From contig OZ234502.1 of assembly GCA_965153455.1 (NCBI GenBank), positions 11,749,495 to 11,813,494 on the forward strand: a DNA stretch of 64,000 nucleotides. The letters run 5' to 3'. Below, one piece after another: positions 33,701-43,508 of the stretch (positions are counted from its first letter, which is position 1; each line of letters starts with the position of its first letter). The translations under genes and the position numbers were made by a program. The stretch is from Sphagnum compactum. Lineage: Eukaryota; Bryophyta; Sphagnopsida; Sphagnales. The notes beneath the pieces are model-generated. The model had not been told where the DNA came from and searched no databases. It worked only from the letters and a program-made list of their open reading frames with translations.

Positions 33701-36265
33701 ATAATAATAAGAGAAAAATCCTCTAATGTTTGTAGTACTCGAGAATAGAGTCCCAGAGTGTTTTTTCTTTCTTTCTTTCTAATTGGTGAAAAAAAAAAAA
33801 GTTTTCTAAGTCACAAAAAAATCGAAAAAAAATTTCTATTAAAGAAAAAAAAACATCACGAGATTCTCTATCTCAGTCGCAGCAGCCAAAAATTATATGA
33901 AAGGATGCTAGATTTTTCTTTACTTTCATATCACTACTACAAAATGTGGGTGCAATTCACTAGACCAGTGAATTCACTGCTTCTTTACTGGTCCCCATTC
34001 ATTATAACTAATGAATTCACTCAAAATTCAATGAAATCACTTGGCGTACAGGAACACCTTTTGTTGTAATGTATTTTCTTATGCCAAAAATTCATAAAAT
34101 TTGACTAAATCGTCTTATGGATGAATAAATAATTGTCACTTTTGGCTACATCACAAATTTGACCAAAAGAAAAAAGAAACCCTCCATAGACTACTCATGG
34201 CTAAACGAAGGCTTCCCAAGACAATTGACGTCATGTGCATGGTATGCATGGGAGGGAACATCCTCCCCACCACACCCACAAGTCAGTCAGTCCATGATAT
34301 TATTGCACTGTACGTAGGTAGCATGTTGTTGTCAGGGAGGTTCTTATATGAGTGGGTTCTGCTAAGGGAGGCACAACACCTGACAGACAGCGTGCCTCAT
34401 TTGTTCCCAAACTTCAGGAGAACTCACAAGTACAGGAAAAATTAACTTGTCTTTTTTTTCCGCGAACATGGGAACATTTTTAAGCCCCTAAGATTCTTCT
34501 GCTGTGGGGCAGGGGGGGAAGACTAAGATCCCTCGTCAGAGTTACACGGAGAACAAAAATAGTCAGTCAAAGATCCCGGCCATTCCAGTTTGACTTTTTC
34601 TAAGACTCTTCAGTCTGAACGAAATGCAGCTATCTTAGATTCGATTCTAGAATCTGACTCTTCCAAGTTCGAATTCGTTGAGAATCAAGTACTATGAGAT
34701 TTTTTAAACGCGTGAGAACACGTACTCTCAAGCTAGATGAAGTAATTTGTACCCCCCGAAAATCTTGGAGTAGAATTTTTTTGGGTTTTTGAACTGTAGG
34801 GGGGGGCAAGAATTTGAATTAGCTGCGTACCGTACATACCAGATGAGTGGAAGCTATCTCCAAGCAGTAGATGTTTCCGTCGGATCCTCGTCCCGGGAGG
34901 CACACCATTGTCTGTTTCAGCGCAAACACGAGATCTAACTGCCGATCAGTTCAAAATCCACGAGCTGACCGCGAGATTAATTGTTGAGCTAGCAAAAGCT
35001 GCATGCATGGTGGAATGGGTTTGAAGCAAGATTTCACCTTGATTCCTGATTGCTGCAGTTAGCCATAATGATTCATCATCCGCAAGATTTTCCGTAAAAA
35101 TCATGTACAATATATTCATCATCCCGCGTCGTTGAAATCCAATTCGGAAACAATTACAAACAAACAAAACAAACAAGCAAACAAACAAATTGTTAGAATC
35201 AGAGATTTCAGCTCCAACTCGGACTCGACGGGGACTAGTACTGGAGGCCGAAAAAATGAGCATCATGATCATGTGGACCAGGCTCGAGACTGATCCAGAT
35301 CTGCAACGATACCTGCAAGAATCGGTCTTTGCGTCCCTCGGTGACCAATCGCGGCATGTCGTATGTCCACCAGAGAGGAGATTCTTGGAACAAGGCCCTG
35401 GCTACATATCTGCAATATTGCATCAGAATCTAAGAACTCAATATATACGAGCTAGCTAGCTGCCGGCGAAGCTGACACTTCCATCGAGAACAGTACTTAG
35501 CGAGCAGACTGCATCCAGGAGCTGCTCGCTAGGCAGTTCTATTTGAGGAAAATGAGCATGAGTTCCAGTTATAGGTACGTACCCAGAGCTTGGACTGATC
35601 GTGAAGGTGCACGACTTGTAAACAGTGTAGAAAATGGCTTCGAGTCTTCGACTCTCAGCTGCTGGATCATGCTGCTGCAGGAGTGCATCCGGCGGCTGCA
35701 AGTTCCCACCGTTGAACTTGCCCTGGTGCCATACTATAGTCCTACAAGAATCATGCATCATCATCATCGAGCATCGGCAAAGCTGCAGGTTGTGAGAATC
35801 CGAAACCTCACATAAAAGAATTCTAGCTCGCGAGTAATATTTGTTTTGTAACCCAAAGAATATTGCGCTCTTCGTCATGAGCACAGCAGCTGCTAGAGCA
35901 TGATGAGCTCAACACGGCTCTCTGATTAGTACTGCGAATTGGTCAGTTGCAGCGGAAAATGCAGATCAAAATGTGCAACTAGAGAATAGAAAGCTTGCAA
36001 GAAGTAGTACGTCTTACCGGTTATGAGGATTGAGCTTCCAGACGACAGCATAAAGAAGCCACGGCCAATTTTCAACTAGCACTTGCAGAAGCTCCTTCCA
36101 ATTCAACTCCTGCACCAAAACTGCTGCTCCAGCAACACTAGCATCGACCTCAACTGCACTAGCTGGATCATCTTCACTAGCTGCCGGTACGTCGTATAAC
36201 TCCTGCTGCGACGATTCATGTAACCCAAAGCTGCTTCTGCTCTCGCCGCTCCAGCTTGCTGACAT
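30797..36265 (-). CDS. MYC_N-bHLH transcription factor with ACT-like C-terminal domain
   Basis: A nuclear regulator with the architecture of plant bHLH groups that join an N-terminal MYC_N activator-binding domain to bHLH and ACT-like dimerisation domains. Exons (minus): 36265-36018, 35741-35583, 35409-35313, 34911-34840, 33418-31802, 31700-31275, 31006-30797, totalling 2829 nt, or 942 residues. MYC_N elements are LVENWPWLLYAVVWKLNP, IVWHQGKF, EAIFYTVYKSCTFTIS, ARALFQESPLWWT, and FLQ spliced to TMVCLPG. The basic region EKHKMQERDRRSR keeps the H-E-R spacing needed for E/G-box DNA. Helix 2, KDTLSILTKATHYIRQLKDQ (732-751), begins the next exon. An ACT-like segment (VIDVKSRNNLQTLIHILS to GRMAFSLTVP, about 823-873) follows. 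The long middle exon is rich in Gln, Ala, Ser, Asp and His, including Q8 at 289-296. The subgroup could not be assigned; partners may be MYB proteins. Confidence 0.85.
31207..31266. repeat. GATGAAGAAGATCATGAAGA repeat in bHLH intron
   Basis: Two and a half close copies of a 36-40 bp unit built on GATGAAGAAGATCATGAAGA lie at the donor side of the last intron (donor at 31274-31273), forming a simple ATG/GAA-rich tract. Confidence 0.7.
33109..33132 (-). repeat. CAG/CTG repeat coding poly-Gln in bHLH
   Basis: Eight pure CTG triplets on the plus strand encode eight consecutive Gln. Shorter CTG runs occur at 31560-31600, 31731-31748, 32050-32090 and 32420-32437, all within this gene. Confidence 0.9.
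33688..33711. repeat. (AAT)8 microsatellite
   Basis: A pure TAA/AAT trinucleotide run in the intron between the fourth and fifth bHLH coding exons. Confidence 0.9.
33932..34071. mobile_element. 140-bp CACTA-like MITE candidate
   Basis: The segment starts CACTACTACAAAA and ends TTTTGTTGTAATG, which are imperfect terminal inverted repeats (11 of 13 bases match). It is flanked on both sides by the trinucleotide TAT (33929-33931 and 34072-34074), the target duplication size of CACTA transposons. The interior has several GAATTCACT-type words. It has no coding capacity and lies in a bHLH intron. Confidence 0.6.
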
Positions 36266-36904
36266 ACTCACAATTCCGAAAAACCAAAAACCCAGAAACT
36301 GAAATCAGCTTGACCCCCAGCTTATAGCTAGCTAGTTCTGATACCAGCTGCAGCTCCTCCTGGACGTCCCTCCACCTCAATCCGCACCCCCAAGTCCCAC
36401 CCCCGGCCCAAGTCTCTTCTTCTCTGCAGTTTTCCTAATTCATAACATGCCCTGCAGCTCTTAAATCACCTTCAATCTTCCTAATTGAATCCCTAGACTG
36501 CAGTACAGCTTCCTCCAAGAACAAGAAGAACAAGAACGTACAAGAAGACCCAAGCTGTCCTGTTTGTTGCTGCAGGAGCTGCTGGAGCACATTAATTGAG
36601 GCATGAATAATGCAAGTAAGCTACAATTCTTTTGTCGATGCTCAAGCTTTTGAGCTACAAGAAGCTCATAGAGCTCACTTAGGGGAACCATGTCATGGTC
36701 TTCCGGGAACTAGCGCTGCTGCCGGAGGTTCTAGAATGAGATCTAGAATGTACGTAATTCACAAGCAGGTAATATGACAAGTCTAAAAAGTAGCAGGTCT
36801 ATCCGGTTTGTGTGTGCATGCAGTGACTAGTGTTTCGCAGGAAATTTTCCAAAAATTGGAGCAGAAAATTTTGCAACAAGTGCGCCAGGATTTGTTTTTT
36901 CGTG

Positions 36905-37065
36905 GTAGGGAAGAGAGCGAGAGAAGAGAGAGAGAGAGAGAGAGCGCACGCGGAGAATGTGCAGGGGACACAGAAGCTCGGCAACAGGAGACAAGCGAAA
37001 AGACCGACGAAAGAACGGACGGACGGACGGACGGACAGACGGACGGATGGATGGATGGGTGGTTC
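36905..37065. repeat. Adjacent (GA)n and (GGAC/GGAT)n microsatellites
   Basis: A GAGAGA tract at about 36913-36944 is followed after 60 bp by GGACGGACGGACGGACGGAC at about 37017-37040, changing to GGATGGATGGATGGG by 37061. They lie upstream of the bHLH gene, which reads away from here. Confidence 0.9.
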
Positions 37066-38061
37066 AACGCGCGCTATGACGGATGGATGCTTTAACGCTG
37101 TGACGGCTGTTGAAAATCAAAGCTTGCCTTCCTTCCTTCCCTTTTTCCACAGAGAGCTTAAATGGCCTTCCATCTACACAGGGCGACCCTTTTCACACTG
37201 TCTCCCAAACCAGCACGTGGGAACAGTGTAGTAGTACCTTGGCCATTTCAACACATGTCTGTCGAATAATTAATTAATTTTTGAAATTTTCATTTCAACA
37301 AATGAAATATTCCTAAATATTCACTACTATCCTTCACAATTATTTTTGATTTGGAAAAAATAAGTTTTGAAAATTTCAACATTTCTGAAAGTAATATATA
37401 TAATTAGTGTCGAATTGGCCAAGGTACTAGGGTATATGATTTTGATAACAAGGATTTTTTCAAAGGGGAAAAAACCCCAAAAAAACCAAAAAAAACCCCA
37501 AATTTGCCAGATTTTGAAAAAAAAAAAAAAAAAGATTTCAATTCGCCAGATTTTTATGATAAGTTCTAGTAGGTAGCCAAGAATATCAAAGGATTCTTTC
37601 TCTTTTTTTCCTACTTTCATATCAAGTATGTAGCCAAATTTGGCTAAATTATTTTGTGATGGGTGTTTTTTGGGGGCTAAAAAATGTTGTAAATAATACC
37701 CTACCTATCAAGTTAGACAGAAATTACATCAAAGGGCTTAATACGTGCTTAATAATTTCTCATATTGTGGCCCCCTGTGGCCCTAATGCTCGCACATTGT
37801 CTACTTTCTTGAAAATTTTGGCAAAAAAAAAACCCTAATAAACTACGATTATTTCAAAGCTAAAAAAAAACCCTATGACTAGTTCGTGCACATATGTCAC
37901 CTTAAAGCATGAATCCCAAAACCTCCACATACTAGGTATACATAATGCCATGTGGTCATAACCAAACTATTCAAACTTAAACTAAATAGAAGGAGGAAGA
38001 CCGAACTAACAACTATCGAACACCATTCTTGACAAAGCCAATGCTTCGAGGAAGAAGCTTA

Positions 38062-38159
38062 AGATTTTTATTAAGCATTGTCCCCACATCAAGCATTGGT
38101 GTTCAAACACAGATTTTTATTGAGCATTGTCCCCACATCAAGCATTGGTGTTCAAACAC
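38062..38159. repeat. 49-bp tandem duplication
   Basis: AGATTTTTATT(A/G)AGCATTG, then TCCCCACATCAAGCATTGGT and GTTCAAACAC, occurs at 38062-38110 and 38111-38159 with one mismatch. Confidence 0.93.
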
Positions 38160-39079
38160 GGCCTTGAACGGCAACATTTACATTGGTAGGTTTGGGACTT
38201 TATTTTGGTCATGTTCACACAAGGGAGAGGGAGGGTTTGTGATAAGGTTGTGTTTCCTCTATCTTTCCCCCCTTCTTGATTGTTTATGGTGATAGTGGGC
38301 TTCTAGCCATTGGGGCAAGGAGGACATGTAGACAATTTGTTTTCACTCATGTTGAAGTGGCAGCTTGGCATGAGCAAGTTTGTCATGCTCCAATTTCTGT
38401 AAATGTTTAGTTTGTGTTTTCTCTTCTTCTCTTAAGGTTTCCCCGTTCGGTTGTTATGGTTTTGTTGCAAAGTTTCTATGCTCATTATTGTTTTAATTCC
38501 TCAAACTGTTTCAGTGTGCAATTTGTGTAACAAATCTTTGCACTTCAGTTCTAGTTTTCTTGTATTGTATGTAGAGCTCCAAACAAACAAGGCAACAACT
38601 ATCATTTGATGATGGGTTTTGCCCCATGGTGCAATGGAGTGCAACCAACGTTCCTGCTATTGGCTGCCACTTGCAAACAACTCAACAACCTAATTTGTAC
38701 TGGGTCAATTTGCAGGTCAATTTGGTGGAGATAATAAGAGCATCTCCACACCACACAGGCAAACACCCATTTTCATTCAATCTTGGAGCAGGATAGTGCA
38801 ACTTCTTCTGCTCTCCGTAATTAATTAATCGTCCACTTTGCAGTGCTCGTTTAAACCCTTTTAGAAAGCTTTTTTCTACTATGGATTTGGACAGTGACTA
38901 TTACTGGTCTTGATGTACAGACACGAATGGTCTTTGAGTGTTTAAAGGAACTTTTATGACATTTGTCCTCGGTGGGGACAGTGATCGTTAAACCGCATTC
39001 TCTTCTAAAAGAAAGAAGTTGTTTACAGTTTTTCGGGGGTGGAGATGCTCTAAAGCAAAGCAATAGCAAGTCTTGCCCT

Positions 39080-39610
39080 GTGTTTTGAGAATGTCCCCAA
39101 CCGGTGAGCTGTAAGCTTTGTAAAGCAAGAGGCAAATGCTATCACAAACCTAAACAGTAGATCACAAGGGCATACATAATAGGGGAGGGTCCTTCTTAAG
39201 TTATTCCTTACAAGTGGTAGAGATCTTATGGCTCTTAAGTTCACTCCCATAAGATCCTTCCAATGTTTAAGAGAAGGTGTAAGATCCTTCCATATTTGCA
39301 AGAGAAATATTGACTGCAAATATAAAGGCGACCTCCAAATACAATAAGAAATTGCATGGTTCAAGTGTGAAGTCCAAGAGTGAAGACGGGCCTAGTATGA
39401 GGCGAGGTGATAGTTGAGTCCAACCCTACATTTTGAGAATGTTGCCCGTTTGTGGAATTTATGCACCCTAAAGCACAAGGTGAACATTATCATGAGCCTA
39501 TAAACATATGCAAATCATGACTCATAGGATGGGGAGGATTTGTACTCGTACCACTCCTTTTAGATGCAAGGGATCTTATGCTTATGAAGAGAAAAGTGAA
39601 GTTCATTGGA
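39080..39610. repeat. Diverged direct duplication
   Basis: TTTTGAGAATG(T) near 39083 and 39433 begins two segments sharing AAAGCAAGAGGCAAATGCTATCA versus AAAGCACAAGGTGAACATTATCA-like sequence, then ATCACAAGG versus ATCATGACTC-like sequence and GATCTTATG near the end. Roughly 65-70% similarity is judged by eye over about 170 bp. Confidence 0.5.
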
Positions 39611-40182
39611 AAGAAACACTAGACACCATCCATTAACATGACATTGTGAATTTAGCATATATAACCACCCTAGGTGAGACACTAAACTTTAAATTTATGA
39701 TACTAGAAAACCATTTTACATTCATTCCTTGAACATGCATGAATTTACAAAGATTAATTGTTCAACACTTGAATAACTTTGACACGTACTTCAACTCTAA
39801 ACTAAAGTCGGCATAAGTCACGACTCAAAGTCAACCACATCATTTGTATGGGCTATTAAGAAAGAGAATGCAATGTAGGAAGAAGATAACAATTGCAAAA
39901 CATCATTCTCTCCTGATTTGTTTGCAAGCATTGCAACTCAAATTTTTAAAAATTACAAAATTAGCACCTAAAGCTTAGAAGGATTAAATCTTCATTACAT
40001 AATTTCATTCAGGGTGGCTTCTCTGCACACTGTTTTTTCCAAATTGTCAATCTTGCCTTTGTCTCTAGGCTATGCTAGCTCTTATGATTCACAGGATCAA
40101 CATTTAGATCCTCAACCTAGAACCGTGAATTCCTCTGATTCTTCGAAAATTCCATAAACAAGAAATGGGTGAGCCTGCCTTA

Positions 40183-42847
40183 CTAACATAGAAAGGGCAC
40201 TTTCTCCTGCTGAAAACTGACAGCGAGTCCTACTTGGCACAGTCTAATCCTTTTGATCTCCAGGAGCTGACATTTCAGGAGATGTTGGGGGGCAGTGTAA
40301 ACCTCAGTATGGCTTGCAAAAGATAGATATATATTCCACGCCAAGGCAACTACATTGGCAAATGCAACCTGCAGCAATTACCCCACAGCACACCAACCTT
40401 TTTTTTTAACTTCCACCTCCTAGGATTTCTGTTAATGTTTAGCTATTTCTTGAATCGGACAAAAAACTAGTGTCATAAAATTGAGCTGCTCTAAAGTTGG
40501 ACATTGTACAAAAAGTTTCCACAGAAGGCATGGGGACTGATAACACAGGAATGGAAGGTGGAAAGGAAGTGATGTCTCTAGGGTCTTGACTGAGAACCTC
40601 GTACAAATCCCAAGCAAAAGAGTGTAGAAAACTTGAAAAATATTTGATCCATCAACAACAGTTTTCAGATAAAAATCCATCCTGGTGTATACTAAGTCCA
40701 CCAAAGTGAGAAGAGAGAAAAGGCCATAGTCCACCAGCTAACAGAGGCAAAAGAGTGTACAACACCTGTAGTGGTTGGGGCACCACAAGGAAATTAATGA
40801 ACTGAAATGGAACCCAAAGCTTGCAATTTGCAATAACTGCTGGTTTCCAATCCTGTGTCCCATAATAATCACACAAATCAGTATGCCACCATGCTATAAT
40901 GCTTCTAATCCTCCTAGTTGCATGCATTTTTCCAGAAGTACTAACTTGCAATACATTCTGGAAAATTTGGGATGGTGGAAAACTGAGGAAAACAACCTGC
41001 TGAAGCTTGGGGATGATGTCAAATGTATGATTCTCAAATGTCAGCAGTGATGAGAAAAAGAGTGCAAAAAACGCAGGTAAAAATACCAGTTGCAAGCAAC
41101 AAAACTGTCAATATCAAGGCAGGCCTGACTATAAAATAACATAATATTTGATTTTTTTCTCTTACCAATCACTTAACCATACATGTTGCATCAATCGAGA
41201 TGGTAATGCAAGCTTATTGTTTGTTTGTCCCAGCCACTAAAGCACGATACAGATGCACCACTTGATGATTTAGACACAACACAGATGCAATACAGATGTC
41301 AATGATTGTTTGAGAGTTATAAAATGAAAGAGAGAAAGACCTGTCAAGGAGAAGCCGAATAACAGTCCCTTTGACTCCCATGGCTGTAAACACTTTGCTC
41401 AAGGTTAAGTACCTGCAAACCAACACAATAGGCATGCAAGATTCAACACTTGAACTAAAACATAGAGCCAACACAGAAGAAGGCAAATGTACATTACTAA
41501 TATTCTTGCACCTTAAGAAGCACACTCATAATCCATTTGTCAACTTTCACACAGCAGAATTGCAGAGAAAACAGAGAAACTGTGTTCCTCACCAGATGTG
41601 CAGCATTGGCCCAACAAGCACTAATCCTAAGAGTGTAATCACTGCAGTTTGCTTCACATCCAGTTTCCCATTCTTCTCAAGCACCAACTGCCACACAAAA
41701 AAACACCTGGATGCAAAAATCCTCCTCAACAAAAACAGAGAGTGTTTCCATCAACCTTTACATGGCCAGGACTTTTGTTACACATACTTATACATAAAAA
41801 CCAGAAGCAGGAGAATAAAATCAAGTATTGTTTTGGATCATTTGACTAGTGCAAACACATGCAACCATCACATTGTTGAATACTACATCATGTTGTCGAA
41901 GCTAGTAGTATTACCAGGTGCAAGCAGATCATCTGTGGTGCAAGCAAGCAAGGGGAAACAAAGTAGCCAGTGTATTCTTCAATCCACAACACAATTAATT
42001 GGAGCTCTAGGAAAAAGATGCACCCACCCAAGAGTTGCAATAGTCTGAAAGTTTACAAAACACCTACAGTTGATAGAAAGAGATCTCTAGAGGCACACAC
42101 AAGAAGAAATTCAATTTCATGGGAAAGAAGGAAGCGAAATGAAGTGGAAGCAGAAGAGAAAGCTGCTGCACCTGACAAAAGAAGTCTCCCAAGAAGTTAA
42201 GGATTGCTGCAGTGATGGCCTTTGTCCGAACAGGATTCCTCTCTGTCATTGATAAATACCTGCAATTCGCTCATTCCACCACAACAAAAAGGTCTCAATT
42301 TTAGCATGAAATCCATTCATTGCAAAGCCTCCATCAAGCTCAAAGAGATGAGAAGAAGATGATGAGCTTCTTTGCAAACAAGGTTCTGGTAAGGAGCTTC
42401 TTGAGAATTTGGGAAGCAGGAAAACATGTACCAAGCCAATAGACCAGTAGACTGTTAAGAGAGTTTGTCATCGCCACCTCCACTGTTGCTGCTGCTGCTG
42501 CTGCTCCAATCATCATCATCACCACCACCTCCTCCTCTGTTGCCATCATTTCCTCCAGCAACTCCTCCAACATTGCCGTGGCCAAATTCCTCGTGGTCAA
42601 CTCCTTGAGCTTCCTGCAGCTTGAATCCACTACATGTCTGATTGCGGGGGGCCTGCTGCTGCTTCTGGGAGATGAGGAGAGCTCCATACCTCGACGATCC
42701 CCCCGAGAACTCAGCTCTTTTTCCTCCAATTGCTTCAAGTCTTGTTGAACAACAGAAGCGAGGAGGATGAAGAAGAAGAGCTCCTCGGAAAGCAGACTTC
42801 ACTACTCCTCCTCCTCCTCCTTTTGTAGCCACGTTAATGAGCTCCAT
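40183..42847 (-). pseudogene. Mpv17/PMP22-family membrane protein gene with two apparent lesions
   Basis: Exons (minus): 42847-42432, 42259-42172, 41687-41593, 41412-41341, 41104-40997, 40852-40766, 40368-40183. Translation yields the Mpv17/PMP22 family signature, closest by memory to the plastid member At5g19750: GLLAWYLSMTERNPVRTKAI, LNFLGDFFCQ, LLGLVLVGPMLHIWYLTLSK, GTVIRLLLD, DIIPKLQQDWKPAVIANCKL, WVPFQFINFLVVPQPLQVAF and NVVALAWNIYLSF. The N-terminus is Ser/Arg-rich followed by a Gly/Asp linker, as in plastid homologues. Two problems appear: a TAA at 42457-42455 inside exon 1, just before the membrane domain, and a frame mismatch across the 41341/41104 junction (GACAG where GACCAG is expected). 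Exons total 1052 nt, not divisible by three. A conserved position reads NCKLW where relatives commonly have NWKxW, and the C-terminus is extended by about 35 residues. Either the gene is decaying, the assembly has errors, or splicing differs from this model. Confidence 0.65.
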
Positions 42848-43508
42848 TGGAAGAAGCCTAATCACTCGGGAGCTCGTCCTCCTCCACGAACTGCAACAAG
42901 AGAGAAACCAGAAGAATAAGAAGAACCCAAACTCCTACACTTCCGCGGGGCCTGTGTCTTGTTGTTGTGCATTGTCTCTCTTCTTCTGCAACAACGAACA
43001 GCACTTCCGAAATCGGAAAAGCTATCAAGGTGTTCGCGGGAACACGAAGAAGAAGAAGCGTGACGACGACAAAACCAACTGTAGATCACTAGAAGAATTC
43101 ACTACTCTGCGCTAGACAGACCAAAACAAAACACACAAATCTAATCTTGGACGATCGACAATTGCAACAACAACAACAACAACAACAACAACCAACAGAT
43201 AAGCAAACAAACGTGAAAGCAAGCTTGCTTCCGAGAGAGCTTGTTCGAAGAAGATGTGAGGAGCTTGATAGAAGAGATTCTGAGAAATTGGACAACAGCT
43301 GCTCCTTCTCTCTCTCTCTCCCTTCGCATCTTCGGGTGAAATCGAAGAATCGAAGAATCCTTTTCTTGGAGTTGCTGTTGCAATTGCTTTTGGAAGTCTT
43401 CATTTGCTTAGCGAAAAATTGAAGAATTGCCGATTGCGCGATTGCCAGAGAAGAGGAAAGAGGAAAGAGGAGGAGGAAGAGGAAGAGCTTGCAAGTAGGG
43501 GAAGAGAC
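42848..43508. promoter_or_regulatory. Shared divergent promoter region
   Basis: About 660 bp separate the start codons of the Mpv17-type gene (minus) and the Trp/Tyr permease (plus), and both predicted proteins are plastid membrane proteins. The region includes a (CAA)n tract (43164-43192) and CTCTCT-rich sequence (43306-43322). No clear TATA box was found on either side. Confidence 0.45.
43164..43192 (+). repeat. (CAA)n microsatellite
   Basis: About nine CAA triplets lie between the divergent start codons, probably in the leader of one transcript. Unstructured CAA leaders are known to favour efficient translation. Confidence 0.9.

Larger units (their letters stand above)
37230..40180. other. 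AT-rich intergenic region
   Basis: No gene recognised in about 3 kb. Contents are A/T homopolymers (37470-37530), a 49-bp tandem duplication at 38062-38159, and a diverged direct duplication between about 39080-39270 and 39430-39610. Small ORFs lack family motifs and codon-level support. Confidence 0.6.

Noticed and set aside
35456-35582. Possible extra bHLH exon encoding EQLLDAVCSLSTVLDG
   Set aside because: Joining the exon at 35741-35583 directly to 35409-35313 keeps the frame and matches the MYC_N pattern; the extra segment has no usable donor and breaks the frame.
41371-42048. 225-codon plus-strand ORF
   Set aside because: It runs antisense to Mpv17-type exons and introns, has no family motif and no coherent domain.
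42340-42738. Alternative frame of Mpv17 exon 1 ending NSLLVYWLGTC
   Set aside because: Splicing this frame to the next exon gives an immediate stop; the overlapping frame reading GLLAWYLSMTERNPV matches the family.
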